64,000 nucleotides of DNA from Lamellibrachia satsuma (GCA_033239005.1 BSQZ01000002.1:2535001-2599000), one strand, 5' to 3'. Numbered from the stretch's first letter, positions 16,120 to 28,437 are shown. Notes: generated from the letters alone by a model not told the origin. A program made the numbers and translations.

Positions 16120-16234
16120 AATATATCGAGTTCTCTGATCATGTCTTTCTCTAGATTGTTAATTAGTTTTACACTCATGTGGTGTCATCCGCAAATAAAA
16201 TATATTTATTCTTATTTAAACGTGAAAGTAGATC

Positions 16235-16300
<66 letters not shown>

Positions 16301-16570
16301 TCTTGTATACATTTAATAATAGTGTTTTTTTTAATTAATAGGTAGCAAGGACGTAGGTCTATAGTTAGTAACTACGTTTTTGGCTTTTGAGTTTTAATTT
16401 CAACGGGACAACATTTACTTATTGATTTCAAAATAGCAATACGTGGGAATAATTTTGTAAAAGATGGACTGAGGTTATCATGACTAAACTTTTTATATTG
16501 AAAAGACCGTATAATTAGCCTAATTTCATTTTCATTAGTGGGATCCATCAACATATTTTTGTAGATATGT
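16120..16570 (-). pseudogene. Jockey-type RT relic
   Basis: The minus strand carries PTNENEI and SFQYKK near 16550, a decayed match to the start of the RT domain. Toward 16180-16205 it reads KYILFADDTT, the catalytic FADD box. Much of the palm between them is deleted or replaced by the TA tract at 16238-16296. Stops abound. It is related to the plus-strand relic at 17395-18290. Confidence 0.6.
16238..16296. repeat. (TA)n microsatellite
   Basis: About 58 bp of TA inside the RT relic. Confidence 0.95.
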
Positions 16571-16889
16571 AGTTACCTGATGTGTGGGGTACTTGAATAG
16601 CGTTTGCATAATTAGTACCAACGTGTGTGATGAAATTACAAAATGTATTCGAAATTTTATCAGGATCTTATATAACTGGCTGGGCAGGTACTTAGAACAC
16701 ACAACACACAACAACTGTTTGTATTGATAATGTCAAGTTGAAGCTAAACAATAGTTTGTGGAGTGCAAATAGGATCAATTCTTGGGCAGAAACAATTTCT
16801 AAGTTACACTAATTATTTGTGCTATATTTATTTGCCGAATATTTATGTAGGGGCACTTTTCCCTAAGTCATAAATGAGCGGAATATGGG

Positions 16890-17395
16890 CAATCACAACC
16901 AATGTTACTAACGGCTAATATGTTGCCTTGTAGCTATCCTATATCCCAATTTTCTCGGAACAATTAATTCCTTGATGTAATTTGGGACAAAGAACACTTC
17001 GTTCTTTAACCGCTGCTTAACCATCCCTACCTTGTAAATTGGGTGGCTCAACTGACCTATTTTCGACAATTAATGATTTACTCAATAATGGGCGAAGTGA
17101 TATGAATAATGTTCTTCCCTGTGCATAGTTAAACCATTTGAAAGCGCATAGACAATAAAACATTGGTCACGTGCGTTGATAGTTAACGCATCAGCATACA
17201 TTAGTCACAATTTAAAAAAATTCGAAAATCAAAAAACATAATTTTAACTCATATTCTCTGACCGATGTACGCCAATCGTGGTCAAACATGTTCAATCACA
17301 CGGTGATACCATACAACTGTCTCTGCTCAAGTTTCATGGGAAACATGGGTGGCTCAACTAACCCATTGGTTCCACTAACACTGCCTTCCAATATA
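16890..17395 (+). repeat. Dispersed repeat with GGGTGGCTCAACTAAC ends (partner 37985-38480, minus)
   Basis: This 0.5-kb segment matches 37985-38480 in reverse complement. The motif GGGTGGCTCAACTRACC occurs at 17040-17056 and 17349-17366. Related copies occur near 36305, 37980, 38320, 38670 and 38845. Both segments end against the same point of a Jockey RT (SKAF motif), so the sequence is associated with that element or inserted next to it. Confidence 0.55.
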
Positions 17396-18290
17396 TCTTG
17401 ATTTGTCAAAAGCTTTCGACTCTATTGACCATAAAACGAAGAAGAACAAACAAAAATAAGTGATTGGCTTAAAGCCATGAAATTGTCTATAAATGTTACC
17501 AAAAATAAAGCTATGATTTTCCTAATGCCACAAGATAAAGTAGAAATGCCTGGTTTCCAAATTAATGCAACAGTAATTGAATATGTAAATAACTTTTATA
17601 TATCACAATAAACAATTACTTAAATTGGGAGAGTCATATAAAAAGTGCTTAGCAAAGTGTATAAAATCACTGGAATTCCAAATAAACTGGAAATTGTTTT
17701 ACCACAACATATTCCACAGACAATGTCACTCATAAGACCTCATATAACGTAAGGTATATTGGTATGGGGTTACCATACTCAACGAATTTTTAAACTTAAA
17801 AAAGCTATTCGAATAATCACGTCAAGAAAATATAATGCACATAGTGAACCTATTTAAAAAGAGCTTAAACTGTTGAAATTGAATGACATCTATATAGTTC
17901 AAGAACTTAAATTATACGTTAAATTAATTAATTAACAACTACCATAATAGTTTAATAACACGCTATATACCCACACTTCTGAATTACGCCAGAGGACACG
18001 ACGCGAAATCACCTGTTTATATCCAGAAATAATTATGTTTTTCTGTTTGCAAACAAGTGTAATAATAATTAGAACTGATAAAATAGTCCATACAATATTA
18101 CCGAAGAAGTTCATACTTGTAAACTATATGGTTTCTCCAACTACGTAAAGCAATACGTTCTTGGTAATTATGCATACAAATGTGTCATACCTAACTATTG
18201 TATACCAACATCAAATATAGTCACTTATATTATACATTTATATATTGTACATATCTAATGATATATTTTGCACGTCGAAAAAGACTTAAT
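17395..18290 (+). pseudogene. Jockey-type RT C-terminal relic
   Basis: Starts with DLSKAFDSIDHK (RT palm). After a deletion removing the catalytic core it continues LKAMKLSINVTKNKAMIF, GILVWGYHTQRIFKL, AIRIITSRKYNAHSEPI and LKLNDIYIVQELKLY. These are in the usual order for the thumb and C-terminal region of Jockey-superfamily elements. Several stops and frameshifts are present. A short ATT repeat at 18296-18320 follows the end, as is common at the tails of such elements. Not functional. Confidence 0.75.
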
Positions 18291-18457
18291 CAACCATATT
18301 ATTATTATTATTATTTATTTTCTTAATACAAATATATTAGTATTATTATGGTTTTGCATATCTAATTTGGCTCCCATTATAGCTACTCAGACTCACAGCA
18401 CAAGAATCACAACGTGAGTATCAGTAGTGCTAATACATCAAACGATAGTTATATATA

Positions 18458-19034
18458 CTAGCAAAAATGCCCGTCCCCAGGACGGGATAACTTGGTAGTT
18501 TATATGTGACAGTCATCATAGCAATGATTCCCAAATGCCACCAATACGCTCGAAATTGTTTAAGGGGACGTCAAACATATTACCAGAAACAACCGCGTCA
18601 CGTACGTTATGAAATACTCGTTGCATGTTCACAATGTTGAAGATTAATTTAGACCCATAGATAATTGTGTTGGGTGTAGAATAGTATAATATATTTTGTT
18701 TATTATATACGTGGATGCATGCTTTCTAAAATAATTAATATAAACTGCCCAGAAGGAGCAACGTACTCTCAAACGGTTTATGCCCCGCGCGCTCGTTTTC
18801 TGGGATTGTTGGAAGTTAACGTTTTACGCAGCGAACACTTGATTTACCGTAAAAAAAACACTACGAAACGTAGATATACGGGGTATTACGAAAAAAATGC
18901 GTTACGTTTCATTCGTGGGGTCGTAGAGTAATCCCTGAAAGTTTGGCGGTGCAAGCTGTCTATGAGGAAAACGTGAACATAACCAGATACAAACATTATA
19001 AATATGCGCTAGCTCGATCATAGTTAGAGTTAGA
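18458..19034 (-). mobile_element. Non-autonomous Helitron, about 575 bp
   Basis: On the minus strand the left edge reads as a Helitron 3' end. CCCGTCC-TGG-GGACGGG forms a 7-bp hairpin, followed by CATTTTTG and CTAG, then host T. The other end, on the minus strand, starts TCTAAC, giving the usual 5' TC. The inserted sequence interrupts an R1 copy near the site where other copies have their TA tract. No Rep/helicase ORF fits in it. The body is homologous to the element at 19567-19927. Confidence 0.75.
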
Positions 19035-19566
19035 CGGATGGATACATTTTTTTATTGCGACTGATCTTTTTTATAATAGGGTATTTCTGCTGAATGTTAT
19101 ATGTGTAGTGCATTACACGCAGTTGCCAGTCAGGCATAGGAATTAAACATAATTATGTAATGCGACTCGCCCTAGGCTTAACCAATTTCCCACGAACAAA
19201 ATATGTAAGAATGCTTATGAACGAATTACCACCACATATGAAAGCAACTTCGATTTTATTAATTAAATGTGTTGCACGTAATTCAGCAAGTATCCGGCCA
19301 GTTAATGTGTTTATTAACACAGGTTATACGGTCTAATCAGGAATATTCAACAGAAGGACTAATATATATGTCATCAACATCGAGTAACACATCATCCTCG
19401 TGAACCACAAGCCAGACCACCCACGAATATCCAATTACCGTTGGTGCGTGTATTTACGGAACGGCGCGTGCAGTGAAAGCAACCCAACGTAGATAGCCCG
19501 TTTGAGTAATTTGACTTCCTATGCATTCTCGCATAAAAGTGCAGTGAAGTAATTGACATTAGCTAA

Positions 19567-19927
19567 ACTAGCTAAAATGCCCGTCCCCATGACGGGTTAG
19601 AAACACCAAGCCTAGTCGATGTTATGTACACTACGCATTTTTCTACTATAATTAATAAACAAACTCCCAGATGGCGCTACGATATACGTACCGAAGTGTT
19701 CGCCGCGCGCGCGCGCGCGCGCGTGGTTTCTGCGATTGTTGGAAGTTAACGTTTTACGTAGCGAGCATTTCATTTCCAATAAAAGCCAATAAGAAACCTT
19801 GATATGGGGGTATTTCGAAAACAATAAAGGCTACGTTTAATTAATAGGATGGTAGATTAATCCCTGAAAGTTAACATAACCACATACAAGCATGCAAACA
19901 TGCACTAGTCATATTATAGCTATATGA
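19567..19927 (-). mobile_element. Non-autonomous Helitron, about 360 bp, same family
   Basis: On the minus strand the 3' end is CCCGTCATGGGGACGGG, then CATTTTAG and CTAG followed by T. It interrupts an R1 copy between CATTAGCTAAA and ACGTGTTCAGC, which are contiguous in units A (13690) and B (15652). The interior shares TTGTTGGAAGTTAACGTTTT and TTAATCCCTGAAAG-type blocks with the first Helitron. A GC dinucleotide run lies at 19704-19723. It is shorter and internally deleted relative to the first copy. Confidence 0.75.
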
Positions 19928-20194
19928 CGTGTTCAGCTTTTATGATACCAATAATTGAGAAATGAATGCTAGTTTGCCGAAGATCTCGTATAATTCATTA
20001 CATATGTATGCCGTACTTGATGAGCAGGTAGGTATTCAAGAAAATACAATTACAGTACCTATGTATTTTATATTTTTTATTTCAGATGTATCTCTTTTAC
20101 GTGATTCTGCAGTTTGGTCAGCCTTCTACGATTTCAGTACATGTTGCTTTTGATATACTTCCCAGAAGAGTTGAAATGGCCTTGGAATGAATAA

Positions 20195-20265
20195 GTTTGC
20201 CAGGGGTAATGTGTAAAAACGCTTTGAGCAGTCCTAAGGACTGGATACCGCGCTATATAAGAACA
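20195..20265 (+). repeat. SINE/LINE-type 3' tail relic
   Basis: AACGCTTTGAGCAGTCC, AAGGACTGG and CGCGCTATATAAGAAC form the hairpin-plus-CGCTATATAA arrangement seen at the 3' ends of many animal retroposons. No head region was recognised. Confidence 0.45.
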
Positions 20266-20498
20266 TAGCTTTTATAATTATGTATTCTTGACTTAATATC
20301 TATATCAACATGGATATGATAATTATTAATATTATCAATAGGTTCGAGTACTTTAACTTTGCATGTTAATTTATTTTGAGAATATTTTATCCAACACACT
20401 ACAGCTTCCACTGTATATCAATGTCACTTGCCAGACGAATTTGTGTTTTTCAAACTCATAATAGAAGACTGATCACATGTTTACCAGCAGTGTTAGAA

Positions 20499-20604
<106 letters not shown>

Positions 20605-21329
20605 TCGACGGATAGATACATTATGATATTGTTTTGATAAAAACAATTTCTGATGTGTATTAAAGGTATTGCGCATTACATGCCAAACACAACCGAGTCA
20701 TATGCCAATCAATTACCGCCACATATGAAAGCAACCTCGATTTTATTAAATGTATGTATTACACGTCATTCAGCAAATATCCTGTAAGTTCATGCGTTTA
20801 CTAAAGCAGATTGTGAGGTCTAATCAGGAATGTCGAACAGAAGAACTAATCGCTCTGACATCAACGTCAAATAACACAGCATAATCGTGAATCACAAACC
20901 AGACCACCCACCGATATCCAATTACCGTTAGTCCGTGTACCCGATGTAATATACGGAGCGGCGCGTGCAGTGATATCAATCCAACGTAGATGCACTGACT
21001 TAATAATTTCAGACGTCAGCACAATAGTTGACCCTGATCATTCTACTATTCATGCGCAATGAGCTGCTTCAGTCAGTCCGCAGCGATTATTTTTTGAAAA
21101 CCTGATAATTTTGGGCCATTTTTGGTACATTCGTAAAGGGGGTTTTCCAAACCGTTGTAAGACAAGTGTCTTGGTTTACAAGTCTTCTGCTTGTTCGAAG
21201 CGTTTACCTGCTGTTTAATTAGCATTCAACACATATTTATTATTAAGGTAGTAGGGAACATTCCGCTTTTTTGGCAACGTTTTTTTTATAAATGGAAGCT
21301 TAACCCCGACATAGAAATGTGACCTGATA

Positions 21330-21742
21330 TGTATGTCAGCAGATCTACAAAAGAGGATACAAGCCATGGAAATGAGATGCTTTCGGAAGATCTTGCGCAT
21401 ATCATACAAAGGCCATGTTACTAACGAAGCTGTCCGCAACAAGATCAAAAAACCATTGGACAATATGACGACCTTCTTACAACAGTTAAGAAGCGTAAAC
21501 TGAAGTGGTACGGTCATGTATCACGATCATCTGGCCTTGCAAAGACTACCTTGCAAGGTACCGTAAGAGGGGGGAGACAAAGCGGCAGACAGAAGAAGAG
21601 GTGGGAAGACAACATCAAAGAATGGACAGGAATGGAGTTAGCTGACTCCCAGAGGGCTATCGAGAACAGGGATACGAGGAGAGAGCTAGCTATAAAGTCA
21701 TCAGTGATGCCCCAGCGATTCTTACGGGTTATGGGAAAGTGA
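21330..21742 (+). pseudogene. Non-LTR endonuclease-RT C-terminal relic
   Basis: The first frame reads LQKRIQAMEMRCFRKILRI and YKGHVTNEAVRNKIK. After a frameshift near 21465 the next frame reads KKRKLKWYGHVSRSSGLAKT, RQKKRWEDNIKEWTGMELA and SVMPQRFLR. This is the characteristic C-terminal tail of a widespread invertebrate endonuclease-RT retrotransposon family. The RT core is absent. The ORF at 21551-21742 is the intact end of this tail and not an independent gene. Confidence 0.75.
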
Positions 21743-21891
21743 AGTAAAGTGAAGATAATAGTTGACACTGATCCCACTTATTTTGTTATGAATGGAGGTA
21801 TAAGCCAGCTTTTTTTGGACATCTCAGAAAACCATTTGATTTGTTTCCGCCGAGCACAATACATAAGGACTGGGTCTGATCACAAGCCCGG

Positions 21892-22363
21892 TCAGGTGGT
21901 ATATTTGATTACATAGCACCTGGTATCAAGGGACATAACACTTGTTTGATACAGATAGTAGTAGGTTAAATGTGGTAATAAAGACATAAATCGATTGAAG
22001 TCAGCCTCTTTTTCAATTGTTCTCCGTGGTGTGGCGCCTGTAAACGACATTTCCACTATTAGTCCACCGCGTGGCGCCACTGTTGATGCCATACAGCCTA
22101 AAACACTCATCTCGATTATCCAGACTCCGTGATGTGACTTCATCGTCTGCTTTATTCAAAACATCCTGAAGTGAAACGAAATTCCCGCCATTTCCACGAC
22201 CATCGCAGCAGCCACCAATGTGAAACGACCAATGATGCCAACAGTTACTCATGCTGTGTGTGTATACCACCAATGTCCACCACGTGTCCGTTATAACTGA
22301 CGCTGTTGCACACACAGCTGGTGGTGTTTGCCTTTCATTGCATGAATATGAGAATGAGAACAT
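21892..22363 (-). other. Unidentified minus-strand ORFs, no family recognised
   Basis: A 116-codon open frame (22013-22363) starts at an ATG and contains several Cys and Trp residues and CCDGRGNGG. It has no signal peptide, domain motif or paralogue in the window. It could be a chance ORF or a decayed exon. Confidence 0.15.
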
Positions 22364-22659
22364 TTGATTATAATTTTATGAAATATCAACATCAACTATT
22401 TGTGATCAGCTTTACTTTGCCTAAGCAACATTTTTTACATTATCACTAATGCACTAATTAATTAATGCACATAACGGCATAAATTTATTATACTCATAGT
22501 TAACGCTAGTTAAAAGTGTGATGTTATATATCTTATTAATATGGTGTACTTTCGGGGTATTTGTCTGTATTCTTGCTAATAAAATATCACAAACGTCATT
22601 TGCACATAATCGTTTCAATCAAATTGCAGGCAGTAGCAGTAGTTTTGACTTGTTTCTCG

Positions 22660-22796
22660 ATCATATTTTGAAGAAAAAAACCTGCAAATTTCGCTTTTTC
22701 CATTCAAAAGTTACTGTACCCTCATTTAATGACAATTTGACAGTTGTTGCTAGTGGTATTCTAAGTTGCTGTGCAATCCATAATATTTTATATTAA
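22660..22796 (-). pseudogene. CR1-like RT N-terminal relic
   Basis: Read on the minus strand it gives LRIPLATTVKLSLNEGTVTF and EWKK. This corresponds to the ISIPLARVFNLSLKEGVVPF and EWKE segment of the CR1 RT. The plus-strand ORF 22518-22796 is antisense to it. Confidence 0.6.
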
Positions 22797-23126
22797 AATA
22801 TGTTTATTAGTTTTCCATGGCATTTGAAGGCGGTATAAATGAGATATAAATCAGAACTCATATCAACCCGTATGTTGGGGAATTGTACAGAACTCCAATT
22901 TTCACTAGAATTCGATTGATCGTCAATTTATCAAAAATCAACCTACTATGACATTTTGCATACCAAAAGTAGCGCAATCATTCATACATACCTTGTTGTT
23001 GATTGTGTCATCGTCTGTCTTCAGTTTGAAATTGTCTTCGTTGATTTAAATTATATTTAAATAATTGTGTCACACCCATTTTATCAGCCTATTTCATTGA
23101 CTAATTTACGCTTGTTCAGGTATATT

Positions 23127-23131
<5 letters not shown>

Positions 23132-23184
<53 letters not shown>

Positions 23185-23222
23185 TGTGTGTATGTGGGTG
23201 TGCGTGTGCGTGTGCATGTGCG
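23132..23222. repeat. TA/TG compound microsatellite
   Basis: TA 23132-23178, then degenerate TGTG and TGCGTG repeats to about 23222. Confidence 0.9.
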
Positions 23223-23689
23223 GAACGTTTAGCGCGACATGAATTAACCCGTTCATTGCTGCCATCTGACGGTAACATTTAAACGATGGGTTTTCGGCCA
23301 ACGTTCTATATGCCATTTTACTTTTGAAGACTGTTATATAATTTCATTTCAAGTCCAGGAAACATATCAAAAGAAAGTGACAGCGAAAACCGGTGGCGTT
23401 ACGCCAGTCTTTACATTGATAAAGATATTCATAATTGGACTACCTTTTCATATTTGAAGAAACTATAAATCAATATGTCCATGTGCATTCGAATTAAAAA
23501 TTTACAGTTGTCGATATTTACCCATTAGTATTAAGCTTACTAAAGGTGAAATGCCGCAGTTTAATTAATTAATTCATTCATTCATTAATTTATTATCTTA
23601 GAAATTATCAACATCGTAGACAATAATAAATTTATGTGAACTAATCTAATGTTGTGAACAATGACGTCAATATTTTTTGCATATATGAT

Positions 23690-23946
23690 ATGTGATATTT
23701 ATCCCAGTTAACCGGAATTCCGTTGATGTCATTGCGTTACCCTCTCACACATGGGCAAGGCTAAAAAGAACGAGGCACCTTGTAACCAATTTTGAAAATA
23801 AACATACTTTGCGGAATTTAATTTATACACATTTTTGTTTTCCAAAATACAAGTGTTCCATGAGGTATTTTACCAAACATTTCGTTTCAGAGTCGTATAT
23901 TTGCAAATTACGGCCTCTTTTATACAAAAAGCCCTAATTTAAATGA
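23690..23946. repeat. Duplicated flank (partner 48285-48540)
   Basis: Aligns with 48285-48540, for example CAAGTGTTCCATGAGGTATTTTAC against the corresponding 48448 region. It continues across the inserted element into 26580-27840, which aligns with 48540-49470. No gene was recognised in the ORF at 23692-23937. Confidence 0.65.
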
Positions 23947-24039
23947 CCATAACCCAGCTAGCACACCTTGGTTTGGCCAACATAGTAATAAGCTCGACAC
24001 GGTCACGGTCTGCATGTTCTGCAACTTCCAGCCGTGGAA

Positions 24040-24310
24040 ACTTGTAATGGGCAGACGGCAACGCGACGACGTCACGCCTACGTTACGCCAACTATTAAAA
24101 AATCGTAGCGATATATATATGAAGAATCTCGCATATGCTCATTGGTTGGGGTACCGTTGTCAAGTGGTCGCCAATGTCGCGATATGCATGGTAACGCTTC
24201 CCCATCTTTTTGTCAGCGACATCCAATATGATTAATGATGTAATCCGAAGAGCGACTCGCCAACCAGGGATAACACGTAAACGTAACGACACAGCGTGAA
24301 AGAAGAACGT
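24040..24310 (+). promoter_or_regulatory. CpG-rich promoter-like stretch inside the 2.6-kb element
   Basis: Local CpG density is far above the surroundings (GCGACGACGTCACG, a CRE-like TGACG core, and ATATATAT near 24110). It precedes small ORFs at 24593 and 24981. Direction and function are inferred only from composition. Confidence 0.3.
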
Positions 24311-24592
24311 CAGAAATGCGGTATGTTAGAGAATTGGTGATTTAGTCATTCATTTGAGCGGCAAATATTGATAACGTTAAAGCGTTAAATCATATACCAA
24401 ACAGAGAAAACGTTATTTGTATATAGCAATTTGAGGTAATGTTTTATTATAGGAAAATATAGCTATTGTCACATAAAGGTTCTAACCGATTGCGTACCAT
24501 ATAATAACTTAAACGTGTTATTGTATTTTAATTGATTTTATTGTTGGGCGAGCGAGAGTTTTGTGTAATTTTTAGTTATTGTGGATGCTTCT

Positions 24593-24757
24593 ATGAAATC
24601 AAGTTTTTCATGCTGGTCAAAGCGTAGGCGGTTTCATAACAATGCTGCTGAAAATGTTGCAACCGTTTTATCCAGTCCTGACATGTGTGTGGAAATTGGA
24701 GGAATTGTAGAAGTTGTTCTGTTTGAGATGTTGGTGAAGAGCAACTGCTACATTTGA
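24593..24757 (+). CDS. Unidentified 54-residue ORF in the 2.6-kb element
   Basis: ATG at 24593 to TGA at 24755-24757. The product starts MKSSFSCWSKRRRF, with a basic KRRR cluster, followed by an acidic/hydrophobic stretch rich in Val and Glu. It might be the first exon of a decayed element protein, since an AG acceptor-like site (TTTTCAACAG) lies at about 24971-24980 before the next open stretch. No family is recognised and chance remains likely. Confidence 0.25.
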   Translation: MKSSFSCWSKRRRFHNNAAENVATVLSSPDMCVEIGGIVEVVLFEMLVKSNCYI

Positions 24758-24980
24758 CTCTATAGTCTGTGCCTAAAAGATTCTCAAGAATGTATTACAT
24801 GTATGGAGTTTATTTAGTTTGTTAGCATTTTGCTTATTTTATTTGTTCGATGGAAATGTAATATATACCCCACAATGAACGGAAATACACTAATGGTGGA
24901 TGCGTAGTTTTGTTCACTATTTTACTCTGCATTTACATTTGAAATGGCAGATATTTAAAATATATTAACATTTTCAACAG

Positions 24981-25333
24981 GTGCAGTGTCTCCGAACCCC
25001 GGGATACAAACAACATCCCGAGACAATGGCTGCGATTTGCCGCAGACCGAGACGGTGGACGACACCAGAGGGAACAGAGGAGGGAACATTTACAATTGCG
25101 ACACATTTAGTTTCAGGAGGAACTGGTACAACACTGACACTACATCCCGACCTGGGGTCAATATTATATTACACATATCACTGCAAGCTTACAAAAAAAA
25201 ATGTACTTGTATCTTGTTGCAACTGTTATTATATCTAGTAACAGCCAGAGAGCAGTGCATTTTACAGATTTCAATTCCAATTCAATATGTTTTGGTTTTT
25301 ATCAATTCAATTCCAATGAACAATTTTTTTTAA
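24981..25333 (+). other. Overlapping ORFs after a possible splice acceptor
   Basis: The sequence after TTTTCAACAG at 24980 is more GC-rich than its surroundings and open in two frames (to 25238 and to 25333). The frames contain VSPNPGIQTTSRDNG or MAAICRRPRRWTTPEGTEEG. Neither was recognised. It is possibly an exon of the element's former protein. Confidence 0.2.
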
Positions 25334-26330
25334 ATTCTTATTCAATTCAGAATTAACCCCAAGTTTGATTACATCACCCTTGAAACTTTATTAAAGAATA
25401 GCTGTTGTTTGTTAAAAGTGACATATATATTTCAAAAATTCAGAAACAATTATGGTGCAGTAATGACAACAGTATAGCTGTAGTAGAACCTAAATTTGGC
25501 AGTGTTGACAATCCTGTTGACACCAACAGTACATGTGCTGTGATTGTTAAAGAAGCTGTGTTGGTGGTGTATTTATGCGTACAATGTAATGTTTAGTTTA
25601 TCATGTCATTTATTTGTCCGGAGGAAGGATCCCATAAAAGTTGTTCAAGATACTTCTCCTCCACATGTATGCCACAGTATAGTTAACATAGGTACACCCA
25701 TAGATAGGTAGTAAGTTGAATGTACAAATGTAGGGGACTTAATGTGCATTAGTCATGTTATATTTATGAAATAATTGTAAAACTGTTGTGTTCTACTATT
25801 AGTGATAGGTTAGCAAGTGAGAAGCCATCATGTGTTAGTTGATATTGTATTTCTTTTGTGCCAAATGTGTTGCAATATGAAAGCAGATCTGAGTACGTAT
25901 TAAAACCTGAAAGCAGAAAGTTTGTAATTATAGCATCATCTATATCATATATAATTGTTTATACATTAGTACATATTTTAAATATACAATAACTAAGGTT
26001 GTATTTGAATTAGGATTATGCTATCAATGCATTGTTATGATTGTTGGTATGATATTACAAAACGTTTCATTACGACTACAATCGGTGTCTATAAGAAGGT
26101 ATCGGGATGTTTGTATATCACAACAAAATGTTAATGTTATGTTTTCTTAAAGTCATACTACACTGCTACCCTGTATTTATGTATATATAATTATATTACA
26201 CGGTATTTTTGTACGTTCAACTATACTCAGGTTAAACTGATCGTAATTTTATATTGTGAAACATATTTGAAATAAAATGAACATTTTTATTATATGTTCG
26301 TTTTTTGAAGGTTGGGAAAACACTGGACTA

Positions 26331-26437
26331 TGGTTGGGGTAACGTTGGCGGATGTTTGGGACAACGTTGGCTGGTGGTTGGGGCAACGTTGGATGATGGT
26401 TGGGGCAACGTTGGTTGACGGTTGGGGTAACGTTGGT
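26331..26437. repeat. 22-bp minisatellite, about five units
   Basis: The unit is close to TTGGGGCAACGTTGGATGATGG. It is followed to 26550 by inverted versions (GCGCCAACGTTGCGCCAACG), so the right subterminal part of the 2.6-kb element can fold. Subterminal tandem or inverted repeats are common in DNA transposons. Confidence 0.85.
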
Positions 26438-26579
26438 ACTATGTATGCTGTTGATATGGGTGCAATGTTGGCCCAACGAGCAAAGTAAAGTTGCGCCAAC
26501 AATAGTTGCTGCTATTGCGCCAACGTTGCGCCAACGGTTGACATATGGTTGTCTGATTGTCACTGTGCTAGCTGGGATG

Positions 26580-27840
26580 GTAAATCATATAAATGCAGAA
26601 ACATGAACACTACCCGGTTTCAAGGAAAGCAAAGATAATTGACACAATGACCATGGACAATTCCACATGGTGTTATATTAATGAGGAATTGTATTTTTCA
26701 TGATGATTATATAGAAAAGATAATATAGAACATAATCGTCGTAACGTAAATCACATCCTAAAAGACGAAAACGGTAAAATAAGGATGCTCTAAGACCGGC
26801 GTATTTTGACAACAGCTATAAACAATTGTGATTGTTATTTCGATATGATTTTGTTATGTATAAAGTAGAGTTGGCAAACACCTGTAACATGAATTTTAAA
26901 GTCGGGCGGCAATCAAATCGAAGTTGCGTAACGTAAATAAGTTGATTTCGGCTACACGCGACTCAGGAGCACAGACTAATAGTGCCCCATTGCTTGCGAT
27001 TGTTTGATACTGTATTATAACCTTACACATATTTCACATAAAGAGAACCCACACGTGTTAATTCAATACCACGAATTGTAGTTGTTTGAACAACAGTACA
27101 TTCGGTTGTCGGCGACACGCGAACAAAAACAATTTACGACTGCATGTACGACCGTAATTCTGGAAGTTTTACAGTTAACTATGGAAACCATGTATTTGAA
27201 CAATCTGCGTGATGTATTCAATCCATTTGAGTTGATTAATAGTTGAGTTGAGTAATAATAAATATATTTATTTCACACATAATAACTACAAAAACGGCAG
27301 GCAACAGCAGTTTGTCGAAAGTGTCTCGTTCTTTCTGTCCTTGCCATATATGACTTCATCATGAATTTAAGATTGGTGCATGCGAACTGTTTATAACGAC
27401 TTGATGCTACACGTACTAGAATATGAATAGAACAATGTTGAAACGGTAAAAGGTATGTTGTTATGTCTCGCGGTATCTGGCAGTAAGTAGGACACACGAC
27501 GTATTTTACACATCCTCTGGCAGACCTAGTCATTCCAGCACCAACTTGATCCACAGGAAACATGTTACGATTGCAGCACTAATGTTGTTCATCCTAATCC
27601 AAATTCACCTTTGAATGTACTCAGGTTTTTAATTAACAAGCTGAATGAATTGATGTAATACGTGGTTAAATTTATCACCTGGCTGCCGGGAAAACGCGAA
27701 ATTGGGTGTGATTAATAACATAGATGTGGCTTCTACGAATGATTGAAATTCGCTAATACTCACTCTTACAGATTTGGCCGCGGTCGGGCCGCTTTAGCTA
27801 TGCTCAACTCCTGCACAAACAACATTGACACAGGCAACAT
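26580..27840. repeat. Duplicated segment (partner 48540-49470)
   Basis: Collinear with 48540-49470, for example CAAGGAAAGCAAAGATAATT, TGACTTCATCAT and GATTAATAACAT. Part of it (27470-27690) resembles a decayed copy of the SINE at 53415-53657. The minus-strand ORF at 27273-27563 matches the ORF at 48981-49262 only as repeat DNA. Confidence 0.7.
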
Positions 27841-27864
27841 AGTGTTGCCTGTGTCAATGTTTGT

Positions 27865-28126
<262 letters not shown>

Positions 28127-28235
28127 GTTTAGTTACGTAGCCGAATTAACAATGCATGGTACAAACGTGTCTGAGCGGCCTGCTGAGTGCGTAATTCAAC
28201 GTTTATTTTATTCCGCATACTTACACACATACAGA

Positions 28236-28437
28236 AAATACATCGTATGATAACACAGCAAAAATACATCCTACAATGATACCCAATAATTATAGCATAC
28301 AATGACATACTAGCAAACAATGCAAAAAAATACAGCTTATGATAACAGATAGAAAAATACATCCTACTATGATAAGCAAGATTTACTGCATACGATGATA
28401 TACCATAGAATAATACAAGGAAATACAGCGTAAAATA
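28236..28437. repeat. About 95-bp tandem repeat, two units
   Basis: Blocks starting AAAAATACATCCTACAATGA and AAAAATACATCCTACTATGA recur about 95 bp apart and share CAGCTTATGATAA/CAGCGTAAAATA ends. The minus-strand ORF 28129-28449 reflects this periodicity. Confidence 0.65.

Larger units (their letters stand above)
23953..26576. mobile_element. Putative 2.6-kb DNA element with 13-bp terminal inverted repeats
   Basis: CCCAGCTAGCACA at 23953-23965 is matched exactly by its reverse complement at 26564-26576. CCAT also flanks both ends (23947-23950 and 26577-26580 as ATGG). The paralogous segment near 48540 lacks the whole 2.6 kb, so this is an insertion. Inside are a CpG-rich promoter-like stretch (24040-24310), small ORFs, and a 22-bp minisatellite just inside the right end. 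No transposase motif was recognised. The target-site duplication is not clear, and the superfamily is left open. Confidence 0.7.

Noticed and set aside
22518..22796. 92-codon ORF with apparent similarity to the ORFs at 41026-41304 and 56532-56747
   Set aside because: All three are antisense readings of the same CR1 RT segment, so the similarity is real but not coding.
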